A DNA stretch of 64,000 bases from Rummeliibacillus pycnus_A (GTDB lineage: Bacteria; Bacillota; Bacilli; Bacillales_A; Planococcaceae). Below, one piece after another: positions 18,678 through 28,004 of the stretch (positions within the stretch are counted from its first letter, which is position 1; every line of letters begins with the position of its first letter). Position numbers and translations under genes: made by a program. The stretch is taken from NCBI RefSeq assembly GCF_044359855.1, contig NZ_CP132291.1, forward strand, positions 4,216,001 to 4,280,000. The letters are read 5' to 3'. A model generated the notes under the pieces. The model was given only the letters and a program-made list of their open reading frames with translations. It did not search any database and had not been told where the DNA came from.

Positions 18678-18699
18678 CCAGTGGTTAGGAGGTAGGAGG

Positions 18700-20271
18700 A
18701 TGAATCTTGAGGCATTTCTGCACAATCTCCATTTTGATATTGAAAATGCAAACGAGCCAAACAGGGAAGTGGATTGGGATGATGCACCGCTTACGTATAA
18801 GCTCTATCGTGGCTTACCTGTGATTCCGCTTTCTTTAGAAGTACCGTTGACGCTTAAAAGGCCGGAAGCAACTGTAAAGCCTGACTTAAGCAGAATCGGT
18901 CATTTTCTCTGGTATGTATTTGGTCTAACTCAATTTAGCGAGTCTGTGATGAACTTGGATTTCAGCGATCAAGCCATAGACCTAATGCAGTCGAAACGGC
19001 GGTTTGTTCCTTCCGGTGGGGCGCTGTATCCAAACGAATTGTACGTTTATTTGAAGATAGAGAATTTGCCTGCCGGCGTTTACCATTATGATGTAGCTCA
19101 TCATGGCTTAGTGTTGCTGCGAGAAGGAAATTTCGATTCATATATATCCCGGGCACTTGGTAATCGCTGTAACATATCCGATTGTTTTGGTACTGTTTTT
19201 GTATCGACAATGTTTTGGAAAAATTTTTTTAAATACAATAACTTTGCCTACCGACTTCAAGGGTTGGATGCTGGTGTACTGATTGGACAATTATTGGAAG
19301 TAGCGAAATCTTTTGGCTTCGCAACTGGGGTATACTTTCAATTCCTTGATCGAGCCATCAACCACCTGCTTGGGCTTTCCGAACAAGAGGAGAGTGTGTA
19401 TGCGTTGATTCCCCTATCGGAGGAATCAACAAGCTGTTTCAACAGAAGTAACATAGATGGGGATGATTCTGCCACTGAATTATGCCAAGAGTTGACAGCA
19501 ATTCAGTCTACTCATTACGTCCAATCACGAAGGATTACAGAGTTTCCGATGTTAACCGAGATGAATGAAGCGTCTTTGTTGGAATCAACGAGATCGTTCC
19601 GACAGATCAAGGAGGAGCAAATAAATTGTGAGGGTCAAACGGTGACTCTGCCTTATGTGAAGCAATTATCGTATGATTTGGCGTCGGCCTGTCGAAAGCG
19701 ATTTTCACCGGATATAGATTTCGTTTTGGAAAAGGTAAGTCAACTGCAGCTTGCCACACTGTTTAAGGGCGCGATGGATTCATTCTCGTATCAAAATGAT
19801 TTGGATGGAGTACAAAAGAAACAGAAGTCCCGTGTCTCTATTTACGGATGTTTGTATAATGTCGAGGGCATTCCGAACGGAGCATATCACTATGACAGCT
19901 CTGCCCATGCGTTACGTCAAGTACAACTCGGAGATCAGCGATTACGGTTACAGCACGGAATGTCCGGAGGCAATGTAAATATGTTCCAAGTCCCGCTTTG
20001 TCTACATGTGGCAGGGGACAAAAATCATTTCAAAACGGAAATGGGATACAGGGGATATCGCATCCAACAAATGGAAGCGGGTATGCTGGTGCAAAGACTC
20101 CTGCTAGTCGCGTCAGCCCTCGGATTCGGAGGGCACCCACTCCTCGGGTTTGATGCGAACATATGTGATGAGATTTACAAGATGAGTCCACAAGAAAAAA
20201 CCAGCCTTATCCAAATCCCGGTAGGTCCGTATAGACAACGTCCATGGTTAAGTGGAAGTCTGCATAGTTAA
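18700..20271 (+). CDS. SagB/ThcOx-type azoline dehydrogenase, duplicated nitroreductase domains
   Basis: An FMN-dependent oxidase expected to turn thiazolines/oxazolines into thiazoles/oxazoles, the last chemical step of the cluster. Two nitroreductase-like halves can be seen: the first has FVPSGGALYPNELYVYLK and PAGVYHYDVAHHGL; the second has RVSIYGCLYNVEGI and PNGAYHYDSSAHALRQ. Both also contain the later box with AGVLIGQLLEVAKSFGF or AGMLVQRLLLVASALGF. The second half has CLYNVEG where the first keeps the GGALYPNE flavin motif, so one half may be structural. AGGAGG precedes the ATG, 22 bases after the YcaO stop. No exporter or protease gene follows. Confidence 0.93.
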   Translation: MNLEAFLHNLHFDIENANEPNREVDWDDAPLTYKLYRGLPVIPLSLEVPLTLKRPEATVKPDLSRIGHFLWYVFGLTQFSESVMNLDFSDQAIDLMQSKRRFVPSGGALYPNELYVYLKIENLPAGVYHYDVAHHGLVLLREGNFDSYISRALGNRCNISDCFGTVFVSTMFWKNFFKYNNFAYRLQGLDAGVLIGQLLEVAKSFGFATGVYFQFLDRAINHLLGLSEQEESVYALIPLSEESTSCFNRSNIDGDDSATELCQELTAIQSTHYVQSRRITEFPMLTEMNEASLLESTRSFRQIKEEQINCEGQTVTLPYVKQLSYDLASACRKRFSPDIDFVLEKVSQLQLATLFKGAMDSFSYQNDLDGVQKKQKSRVSIYGCLYNVEGIPNGAYHYDSSAHALRQVQLGDQRLRLQHGMSGGNVNMFQVPLCLHVAGDKNHFKTEMGYRGYRIQQMEAGMLVQRLLLVASALGFGGHPLLGFDANICDEIYKMSPQEKTSLIQIPVGPYRQRPWLSGSLHS

Positions 20272-20425
20272 GTAAGTGGTAAAGTGGAGTAATACCTCTA
20301 AAGAAAATACCTAGGTCAACGTATTTTTGAAGATCCTTATATAGAGAGTATTATTGAGGGTACAAAGATGTTAAAAATAACTGACATTGACGTAAAAGTA
20401 AAAAAAGATTGCAAAAGGATAAAAT
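20272..20425. other. Short remnant after the TOMM cluster
   Basis: A start-less frame reads RIFEDPYIESIIEG and then TKMLKITDIDVKVKKDCKRIK before a stop at about 20424. It looks like the tail of a lost gene, perhaps an accessory TOMM gene. No family is recognised. Confidence 0.25.
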
Positions 20426-20465
20426 AAAAACCAGACTCTAGCCTTCAAGCTAAAGTCTGGTTTTT
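20426..20465. terminator. Bidirectional terminator between TOMM cluster and RND pump
   Basis: AAAAACCAGACT pairs with AGTCTGGTTTTT with a small inner stem. It serves both the rightward TOMM operon and the leftward RND gene. Confidence 0.9.
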
Positions 20466-20486
20466 CTCGTCTTCATATCAACGTGA

Positions 20487-23400
20487 TTAAGCAATCGTTG
20501 ATTCTGAATCGTTTGAGCTTTCTTCAATCGTTACTTTTTTCATGCGTTGTTTTTTCGATTTTCTAAAGTAAAGTAGTTCATATACACATGGAATCACGAT
20601 CAGCGTAAGTAGGGTAGCCATCGCTAATCCACCGATCACCACAACTGCAAGACTTTGTGAGACTAAACTTCCTGCCTCGGATTTTTTCAATAATAGTGGA
20701 AGCATAGCACAGATTGTTGCTACTGCGGTCATGAAGATAGGTCGCATTCTTGTAGCTGTTGCTTCGATTAGTGCGTCGCGAATAATCATCGTGCGTTCGT
20801 TTTGTTTGACGCGGTCTAATAATACAATGGCGTTTGTAACAACGATACCGATCAGCATTAATGCACCTAAAAGGGCCGTAATATCCACTGATATGCGGCT
20901 GATGAGGATACCTAAAATAGCCCCAATAGCAGCAAGTGGAAGAGAGCACAATATAGCAATTGGTGTTTTAATCGACTTGAATGTAATAACCATAATCAAG
21001 AAGACAATGCCAATTGATACAAGCATAATAAGGAATAAATCGGCAAAATCACTCGCTTGATCGCTACTTGCTCCACCGACTAGTACCTTGATATTATCAG
21101 GTACATCGATTCCTTTTTTATCTTTTTTATCACCAAAAATCACTGTATTAACATCTTGTGAGATTTCAGACAGTTTTGCAGGATCAACAGTTGCTGTAAC
21201 TCGAAGGTATGTTTTCCCGTCTTTATGGAATTGGTTAGTTGATCGTTCTTCACTTTGTAAAGATGCAATGGATGATACTGGTACAGGGCCTGAATTGGTT
21301 TGTACTTTTATATTTTTTAAATCCTTAGGTGTTTTTGTGTCTATGAGTGGTTCTAGGAATACTGTTTTTTGTGTGTCTTTTAAATTAATTGTGCCAATTG
21401 GTGTTTTATTTAACATAACACCTAACTGCTGTGCAATTTGTTCTGTGTTTCCTTTTGAAGGATTAACAGTAAAGGAATACACGGTTTTCTTTTCTTCCTG
21501 ATTGGTCGTTACTTTCTCTACACCTTTGACATCTTTTACTTTTTCTTTAATATTGTTTGCTACACTTTCGAGTTCACCTACATTATCACCAACTACATCA
21601 ATGGTAATATTTGTACTCGCTCCGCCAGACATAAAGGAGGATGCACTAACTTCTAAAGTGGCATCTTGATATTGACCTTTTTCCTTTTCTAACGCTTTAA
21701 CTACCTGATCTGTGTCCTTTTTATCGTCCAAAAGAATACTATAGGATGCTTCTGTTGAAGAGCCAACTACGCCGTATTGCGCATTTTCAGCAGAAGAGCC
21801 AATCTGTGTAAACACTTGTTTAACGTTCTTCGTTTTTTGAATAGTTGATTCAAGTTCAAATGACTTTTCCTTTACTTTTTCAAAAGGTGTATCAGTCGGG
21901 TAAGTGAGCGTTGCTGTAACAAAATCTGCAGAAGAGTTGTCAACTGCACCTTTTGGAATCATAAAGTAAGCGCCGATTGATCCGATAAAACAGAACACGG
22001 AAATCGAGAAGATAATCCATTTATGGTTTAAGGACCAATTTACGATTTTAGGGAAACGAACAGCTGGTTTATGTTCCGGAAGCTTTGTATTTTTTAATAA
22101 TCCAGCACTCATTAACGGTACTACAGTTAACGCAACGAGCAATGAAGCAAGTAAGGAATAGGTAACTGTTAACGCGAATGGCAAAAGGAATTCTTGTAGG
22201 CCTCCACTTAACAGGCTCATAGGTAAGAATACAGCCACAGTTGTTAAGGTTGAAGCAGTAATTGCAACGCCTACTTGCTTCGTTGCATCAATTACCATAC
22301 TGATAGAGAATTTCTCTGTTTGCATTTTACGGAAAATATTTTCAATGACGACAATACTATCATCAACTAGACGTCCAACGGCAACAGCAACACCACCGAG
22401 CGTTAGAATATTTAATGTTACTCCAGATCTTGATAGAAGGAATAGGGTGAAACAAAGTGATAAAGGAATCGATACAATCGTGATCATAGTAGTTCGGATA
22501 TTTCGTAAGAAGAGCATTATGACAATAGTAGCAAATAGAGCCCCTATGAGCACCTCTTTAATCATCGTATGAACAGAGTTTTGTACCATATCAGCTGAAG
22601 AAACATAGATGACAGAGTCCTGCTGTTCATATTCTTTATTGATTTCTTTTGTTACTTTTTCAACTTCTTTACTAATCGCTACAGCATTCGATTGACTGTC
22701 CTTCGTGATGCTAATGTTTAAACTGTCTTTTCCATTAAAACGGCTGATGAAATTAGCATCCGTAGTTTCTTTAATCGTTGCGATATCGCTAAGTTTAACG
22801 CCTGGTGCTACAGTTAAATCTTGCAATTTTTTTATGCTTGTGACATCACCGATGACTTTGATATTACTTGCTTTACCATCAATATTTTTTTCACCAACAG
22901 CTACAGCGGTGTTTTGACCCTGAAGAATACCCATAACTGATTGAAGTGAGACTTGGTTTTTAGCCAATTTTTTATCATCTAAATGAACTGAAACGATAGA
23001 ATCAGTAATCCCGTAAACATCTACACTAGAAACCCCTTTGATTTCTTGATAACGAGATTGAAGCTCTTTACGTGCAAATTCCTTGTTTTTATCCGTCAAC
23101 CCATCTTTAAAGGTAACGGCAATATTGACAATTGGAATCATCGAGGTGTTCAGCTGTGAAATGATTGGCTTTGAGATATTGGTAGGTAAAGTGACTTTAC
23201 TCATTGCCTCTACTACATCTTGTTTAGCCTGTTTCATATCATAGCCTGATTCGAAGTTCAGATCTATTTTAGAAAATCCATCTCCAGTCGTTGAATAGAC
23301 GGATTTTTTTCCTTTTAACCCTTTAACGGCCTGTTCAATGGGATCAGTGACTTCAGATTCCATTGTTTTGGAGTCCGTTCCTTGGCCCATCGAAATAATG

Positions 23401-23540
23401 GTAACTTGCGGATTATCCGCAGAGGGTAAAAACTCCATAGGCAGTCTATAATAGCTAACAACACCGATGATTAATATGAGAACGGTCAAAAAAGCGACAG
23501 CGGGCTTGTTACCAAAAGCCCATTTGGTAATAATCGACAA
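20487..23540 (-). CDS. RND-family efflux pump, AcrB/SwrC-like
   Basis: A 1017-residue proton-driven exporter with the duplicated RND layout: a first membrane helix (AVAFLTVLILIIGVVSYYRL), a large outer loop, a six-helix block, a second loop and a second block. The paired aspartates of the proton relay are in GRLVDDSIVVIEN. The N-terminal PMEFLPSADNPQVTI is typical of the family. The start is TTG, with AGGAGGAG seven bases upstream. The closest functional model I know is B. subtilis SwrC (YerP), which gives surfactin self-resistance. No membrane-fusion partner is adjacent. Because it converges on a peptide cluster that lacks its own exporter, a role in export or immunity is possible but unproven. 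Confidence 0.93.
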   Translation of the reverse strand: MSIITKWAFGNKPAVAFLTVLILIIGVVSYYRLPMEFLPSADNPQVTIISMGQGTDSKTMESEVTDPIEQAVKGLKGKKSVYSTTGDGFSKIDLNFESGYDMKQAKQDVVEAMSKVTLPTNISKPIISQLNTSMIPIVNIAVTFKDGLTDKNKEFARKELQSRYQEIKGVSSVDVYGITDSIVSVHLDDKKLAKNQVSLQSVMGILQGQNTAVAVGEKNIDGKASNIKVIGDVTSIKKLQDLTVAPGVKLSDIATIKETTDANFISRFNGKDSLNISITKDSQSNAVAISKEVEKVTKEINKEYEQQDSVIYVSSADMVQNSVHTMIKEVLIGALFATIVIMLFLRNIRTTMITIVSIPLSLCFTLFLLSRSGVTLNILTLGGVAVAVGRLVDDSIVVIENIFRKMQTEKFSISMVIDATKQVGVAITASTLTTVAVFLPMSLLSGGLQEFLLPFALTVTYSLLASLLVALTVVPLMSAGLLKNTKLPEHKPAVRFPKIVNWSLNHKWIIFSISVFCFIGSIGAYFMIPKGAVDNSSADFVTATLTYPTDTPFEKVKEKSFELESTIQKTKNVKQVFTQIGSSAENAQYGVVGSSTEASYSILLDDKKDTDQVVKALEKEKGQYQDATLEVSASSFMSGGASTNITIDVVGDNVGELESVANNIKEKVKDVKGVEKVTTNQEEKKTVYSFTVNPSKGNTEQIAQQLGVMLNKTPIGTINLKDTQKTVFLEPLIDTKTPKDLKNIKVQTNSGPVPVSSIASLQSEERSTNQFHKDGKTYLRVTATVDPAKLSEISQDVNTVIFGDKKDKKGIDVPDNIKVLVGGASSDQASDFADLFLIMLVSIGIVFLIMVITFKSIKTPIAILCSLPLAAIGAILGILISRISVDITALLGALMLIGIVVTNAIVLLDRVKQNERTMIIRDALIEATATRMRPIFMTAVATICAMLPLLLKKSEAGSLVSQSLAVVVIGGLAMATLLTLIVIPCVYELLYFRKSKKQRMKKVTIEESSNDSESTIA

Positions 23541-24199
23541 AGTAAATCTCCTCCTAAAAACAAATTAAACACGAAATAAAATATACGTAGAGTACATAGT
23601 GAAATATCACACTTTTTAGAAAATAAAAATTTTAGTGATATCCATAAAACAATTTTCCCCTTTCTTTTAATTTTCAATCCCTTTTATTGTAATAAATATG
23701 AAAATAACCCATATCAGTCTTGGTACTTATTTTTTCTAAGACCAGAGACTTAGATGTTCTAGGGAAAGAAATGAATATAAGAAAACATCGAAAGATCATA
23801 CCCAAAAAATATCTCCATATAATGGCGCAAAACATACTAAAGATTGATGAGTGAATTATTTGTGTTAAAAAATGGATTTAATGGATAAAGACGTTCAATT
23901 TCCCTTTATATTCAGTTTAATTCTAACGGAAATTAGGTATTTGTCCACTGTAATTGTGAAAAATTACAATACTTTGAAATAAAATGAGGAAAAAGTCAAT
24001 AAATTTTACATTTTAGATTCGTACTGATTTGAGGAGAAGGAAATGTATAGTGGGGTGTAGGATTTTAGGATATTTTGGAGGGAACTCAGATATCTTATTA
24101 ACTCAATAATTTAATATGTAAGTATAAATAAAAGGGGCACTAGTAAAAAGACATTCTCTTTTGAATCACAAAATACAAAAAAGCATTTTAATTAAAAAG
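23541..24199. other. Gene-free region upstream of the RND gene
   Basis: Very AT-rich with no ORF that has a ribosome site. It must hold the RND promoter. I found no clear operator. Confidence 0.4.
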
Positions 24200-24243
24200 A
24201 AAAAGCATGACTATCCTCATAAGAAATAGTTAATGCTTTTTTC
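24200..24243. terminator. Terminator after the racemase gene
   Basis: AAAAAGCAT-ACTAT pairs with ATAGT-ATGCTTTTT; T-runs on both strands. It lies downstream of the leftward racemase gene. Confidence 0.8.
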
Positions 24244-24311
24244 TATTTTTCGATTTTGTTAAGTTTAATGAACGCAACTCATAGCTTTTAAGCAAAAGCC
24301 CCCGTTATTGC

Positions 24312-25013
24312 CTATACCACCTGATATTTTAATGCTTTATTAACTGATTCAATTGCATGTATTTCTGTTGTATCAAATAAAGGAACTTCTGAATCCTCTT
24401 GTTTGACTAATAATCCAATTTCCGTACACCCTAATATGATACCTTCAGCACCATTTGTAACTAAGTTTTTGATAACTTCCTTGTAATAATCCCTTGATGA
24501 TTGCTTGATGTTACCTAAACATAACTCTTCATATATAACCTTGTTAATCATTTCTCTTTCGATATCATTTGGAACTAAAACTCTAATTCCGTTAGATTCT
24601 ATTCTGGATTTATAAAAATCTTGCTCCATAGTGTACTTAGTACCTAATAATCCCACAGTTGTAATATTTGATTTTTTTATTTGATTGGCAGTTGCATCAG
24701 CTATGTGTAAAACAGGAATTGAAATTTTTGCTTCTATATAATCTATTACTTTATGCATCGTATTTGTACAAATTACTATAAATTCTGCACCTGCATTTTC
24801 TAAAGATGTTGCAACTTCTCCTAATGATTTACCTGCACTTTCCCAATCACCTTCCGCTTGATAGCGTTCAATCTCGGTAAAATCAACGCTATATAAAAGA
24901 CATTTTGCAGAATGTAATCCACCCAATCTGTTTTTAACCTCTTCATTTATGATTCGATAATATTCAACCGAAGACTCCCAACTCATTCCACCAATTAGTC
25001 CTATAGTTTTCAT
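24312..25013 (-). CDS. Aspartate/glutamate racemase-family protein
   Basis: A cofactor-independent amino acid racemase of the Asp/Glu/hydantoin group, 233 residues. The two catalytic cysteines are C82 in VICTNTMHK and C196 in ILGCTEIGLL. The N-terminus MKTIGLIGGMSWESS is characteristic of the YgeA/RacX branch, which acts on aspartate, lysine or broad-range amino acids. GGGGGAAC lies before the ATG. The gene is monocistronic. D-amino acids made this way can enter peptidoglycan or act as biofilm/sporulation signals; the exact substrate is not predictable here. Confidence 0.92.
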   Translation of the reverse strand: MKTIGLIGGMSWESSVEYYRIINEEVKNRLGGLHSAKCLLYSVDFTEIERYQAEGDWESAGKSLGEVATSLENAGAEFIVICTNTMHKVIDYIEAKISIPVLHIADATANQIKKSNITTVGLLGTKYTMEQDFYKSRIESNGIRVLVPNDIEREMINKVIYEELCLGNIKQSSRDYYKEVIKNLVTNGAEGIILGCTEIGLLVKQEDSEVPLFDTTEIHAIESVNKALKYQVV

Positions 25014-25489
25014 AAAGTTCCCCCATATCTGTATTGTAATATATACCTAATTATACAATATTTTTTAATGTTCAAACTTTTTATTGTGCTAAAATTGCCG
25101 CTAGTTAAATAAGCACGCAGGAAAGAGAGCAATCCGTAGCGGGCATCAGTTGATCATCCATTTTTAATAAAAAAAACTGGATAATCAACAGGCATGACAC
25201 AAAATATTTTATTTTCATGTATGAAAATTCGCATAATTTATGTATGTATTTATGGGTTTTTAGTAGGTATTTGATAAAAATAAATGATTACAACGGCATG
25301 TGTCATTGCCACATATTAGAATGTGTGTTATATTTTTTAAGTGAAATATATAGGCTTATTGTAATGTTGATACATATAAAATCGTGGGTCCAAAGTTGTT
25401 TTAGTGTGAAAACTTGCTCGTTACTCAAGATGTACTGATTCAATATTACTCTAGCAAGAAAAAAGTAGAAGGAGATGTAAGGGGTCGCT
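25014..25489. other. Region upstream of the chemoreceptor operon
   Basis: Contains an imperfect hairpin (GTTGAT-ATCCA with TGGAT-ATCAAC, about 25151-25192) of unknown role. A 73-codon frame at 25217-25438 lacks a ribosome site and looks random. Confidence 0.4.
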
Positions 25490-27229
25490 ATGCGTTTTTA
25501 TAAAAAGCTCTCATTAAAGTATAAGTTATTATTAACAGTCTCTATTATTGTAATTGCACTTTTCGCAGTAATTACAACTCAAAGTATTACGCAATTACAA
25601 AGCCAGATGGAAAAAAACCTTAAACAAGAATTAAAAAGTGTCGGCTTATTGACTTCCATGAACCTAAGCCCGAAAGAGATATCGGAAATACTAACAGTAA
25701 ATGGAGAGAATGATCCGAAATTTATAGACTTGCAAAGTAAATTAGACAACATAAAAGAAAAACAAGGAATTATGTATTGGAGTTACATATGGAAAATGGA
25801 ACCGGATGGGGTTACCACACTTGGTTATACCAAAAATTTAAATGATGTATATAATGCAGGGGAATTATTTACTGATCTTGCCCCAGCTCATGTAAAAGCT
25901 GCAAAACTTGCTATAGAGAATGATCGACCTGAAGTAACAGATATTTTCAAGGATCCATACGGTTCATGGAGAACTGTCTTTGCGCCACTAAAAGATGAAA
26001 GCGGAAAGACAGTTGCAGTATTAGGGATAGATTATTCAGCCGATTATATTAATACGATTATTACTAAAAGTATTACGAAACAGATAATTACGGCAGTTTT
26101 AGGTCTTTTGATTTTACTAGGCATCCTATATGTTACAATCACGCGCCTACTCAAACCACTCAATAAAGCAGTGGTCGTTGCAAATCAAGTGGCAAGTGGT
26201 GATTTAAAAGATGTAGAGCTTAAGACTTCAAATGATGAGGTAGGAAAGCTTTCCCAATCGATTAAAACAATGGTTTCAAATTTACAACATATCATATCGA
26301 ATATTAAAAACACATCAAACAACGTGGCTTCATCAGCCAGCCAACTGACTGCGAATGCAAATGAAACGTATAGTAATGCTTCACAAGTTTCTAAAGAAAT
26401 GGAACATATCGCCCAAAATGCTGAAACTTCATTGGTAATGACTGAAGAAACAGCACTTGCAATGGGAGAATCAGCCGAAAGTATACAAAAAATTGCCGAG
26501 TCAGCATATACCGCTTCAGAGTCATCTCAGCTCACTACTAATGCGGCGAAACAAGGTAATGAAGTCATTCGACAAATTATTGATCAAATGAATTTAATCA
26601 GAGAATCTGTTAGTCAGATGGATGTTACGATTCGAGGACTAAATGATAACTCAAGTAAAATTAGTGGAATTGTAAACTTTATCACCGATATAGCAGAGCA
26701 AACCAATCTATTAGCTCTCAACGCAGCCATTGAAGCAGCAAGAGCTGGTGAGCAGGGGAAAGGGTTTGCTGTAGTTGCTGGTGAAGTTAAGAAATTAGCC
26801 GAACAATCTTCACATTTTGCTTCAGAAATATACAAGATTATTAATGAAATTCAATCAGAATCAGATGCATCCATAATTGTCATGGAAAAAGGAAAAGAAA
26901 ATGTAAAAGTCGGAATAGATTTTACAACGCAAGCAGGTTCTATTTTCAAAGATATATTGAACTCTACGGAAGAAGTAGCGGGACAAATTCAAGAAATCTC
27001 AGCAGCATCACAACAAATATCTGCGGCATCTGAAGAAGTTGCAGCATCGCTTAATAATATGAAAACATCTGCACAACAATCCGCAGAATTTTCACTAAGT
27101 GTTTCAAATTCAACAGAAAATCAATTATTAGCAATGCAGGAAGTAAAAGATGCTTCTGCAGCTTTAGGCCATACAGCAGAGGAATTGCAAGCACTTATTA
27201 CGAAATTTGAATTAGAGGATGGAAAATAA
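25490..27229 (+). CDS. Methyl-accepting chemotaxis protein (Cache-type sensor)
   Basis: A membrane chemoreceptor that senses a small molecule outside the cell and controls CheA. Order: transmembrane helix 1 (LLLTVSIIVIALFAVITT, about 14-31), an extracellular sensor of about 160 residues with Cache-like features (YWSYIWKMEPDG, DPYGSWRTVFAPL, VLGIDYSADY), helix 2 (ITAVLGLLILLGILYVTI), a HAMP linker, and the long cytoplasmic coiled coil with the CheA-binding tip EQTNLLALNAAIEAARAG. AAGGAGATG is upstream. Its stop overlaps the start of the SDR gene by one base, so receptor, dehydrogenase and symporter form one operon: sense, import and oxidise the same compound. Confidence 0.95.
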   Translation: MRFYKKLSLKYKLLLTVSIIVIALFAVITTQSITQLQSQMEKNLKQELKSVGLLTSMNLSPKEISEILTVNGENDPKFIDLQSKLDNIKEKQGIMYWSYIWKMEPDGVTTLGYTKNLNDVYNAGELFTDLAPAHVKAAKLAIENDRPEVTDIFKDPYGSWRTVFAPLKDESGKTVAVLGIDYSADYINTIITKSITKQIITAVLGLLILLGILYVTITRLLKPLNKAVVVANQVASGDLKDVELKTSNDEVGKLSQSIKTMVSNLQHIISNIKNTSNNVASSASQLTANANETYSNASQVSKEMEHIAQNAETSLVMTEETALAMGESAESIQKIAESAYTASESSQLTTNAAKQGNEVIRQIIDQMNLIRESVSQMDVTIRGLNDNSSKISGIVNFITDIAEQTNLLALNAAIEAARAGEQGKGFAVVAGEVKKLAEQSSHFASEIYKIINEIQSESDASIIVMEKGKENVKVGIDFTTQAGSIFKDILNSTEEVAGQIQEISAASQQISAASEEVAASLNNMKTSAQQSAEFSLSVSNSTENQLLAMQEVKDASAALGHTAEELQALITKFELEDGK

Positions 27230-27981
27230 TGGACTTAAAACTTGCAGGAAAAAATGTGCTTATTACAGGTTCAAGTATGGGGATAGGTAAAGCAATCGCA
27301 TTAGCATTTGCAAAAGAAGGTGCTAATGTTTTGATCAATTATGTAGGAGACGATCAAATTGCAGAGACTGTTCGTATACAAGCTGAAGAATATGGTGTAG
27401 AAGCGTTAAAATTCAACGCAGATGTATCAGATTCACAACAAGTAACTGAAATGTTTCAGTACATGGACCGTCAGCTAGGTGAAATTGATATTCTTGTTAA
27501 CAATGCAGGAATTGCACAAAATGCGCCCATTACAGAAATGACTGATGAACAGTGGGACAAAATGATAAAGGTTCATCTCTATGGAAACTTTTATAATTGC
27601 CGAGAAGCAGCGATAAGAATGAAGAAAAGAAAAAAAGGTAAAATCGTTAACATTTCTTCTGACTTAGGAAGCTTAGGCTGTGAAGAATATGCGCATTATT
27701 CAGCTGCAAAAGGTGGTATTAATGCATTTACTAAATCATTGGCTAGAGAATTGGCACCGTATATTAACGTTAACGCTGTAGCACCAGGTGCGACACATAC
27801 AGATATTTTGTTAGCCTTCGGTGACAATTATATCGAGGAAGAGTCAGCAAAATACCCATTAAAACGATTAGCCCAACCAGAAGAAATCGCTAAAAGTGTC
27901 TTGTTTTTAGCATCAGAAAATGCTGATTTTTATACAGGACAAATTTTGGGTGCTAATGGTGGCGGAGTTATGAATGGATAA
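27229..27981 (+). CDS. SDR-family oxidoreductase (FabG-like)
   Basis: A 250-residue NAD(P)-dependent dehydrogenase/reductase. The cofactor loop is TGSSMGIG (13-20), NNAG is at 91-94, the catalytic serine in NISSDLGS, and the Tyr-Lys pair is Y157/K161 in HYSAAKGG. The start overlaps the chemoreceptor stop (TAATG). The pairing with a chemoreceptor and a sodium symporter suggests catabolic oxidation of an imported alcohol, polyol, sugar or hydroxy acid rather than fatty-acid synthesis, which is where true FabG works. The N-terminal half of the cofactor site does not clearly separate NAD from NADP use. Confidence 0.93.
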   Translation: MDLKLAGKNVLITGSSMGIGKAIALAFAKEGANVLINYVGDDQIAETVRIQAEEYGVEALKFNADVSDSQQVTEMFQYMDRQLGEIDILVNNAGIAQNAPITEMTDEQWDKMIKVHLYGNFYNCREAAIRMKKRKKGKIVNISSDLGSLGCEEYAHYSAAKGGINAFTKSLARELAPYINVNAVAPGATHTDILLAFGDNYIEEESAKYPLKRLAQPEEIAKSVLFLASENADFYTGQILGANGGGVMNG

Positions 27982-28004
27982 TGTTTAGTTAGGGAGTAAT
28001 CGAA

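Noticed and set aside
25090..25160. Resemblance to a c-di-GMP-I riboswitch (CACGCAGG...GTAGCGGG) upstream of the chemoreceptor
   Set aside because: Only two short words match, the region is too short and lacks the second stem and tetraloop receptor. It more likely matches intergenic repeat fragments.
25217..25438. 73-codon frame upstream of the chemoreceptor
   Set aside because: Random-looking, Cys/Tyr/Ile-rich and lacks a ribosome site.
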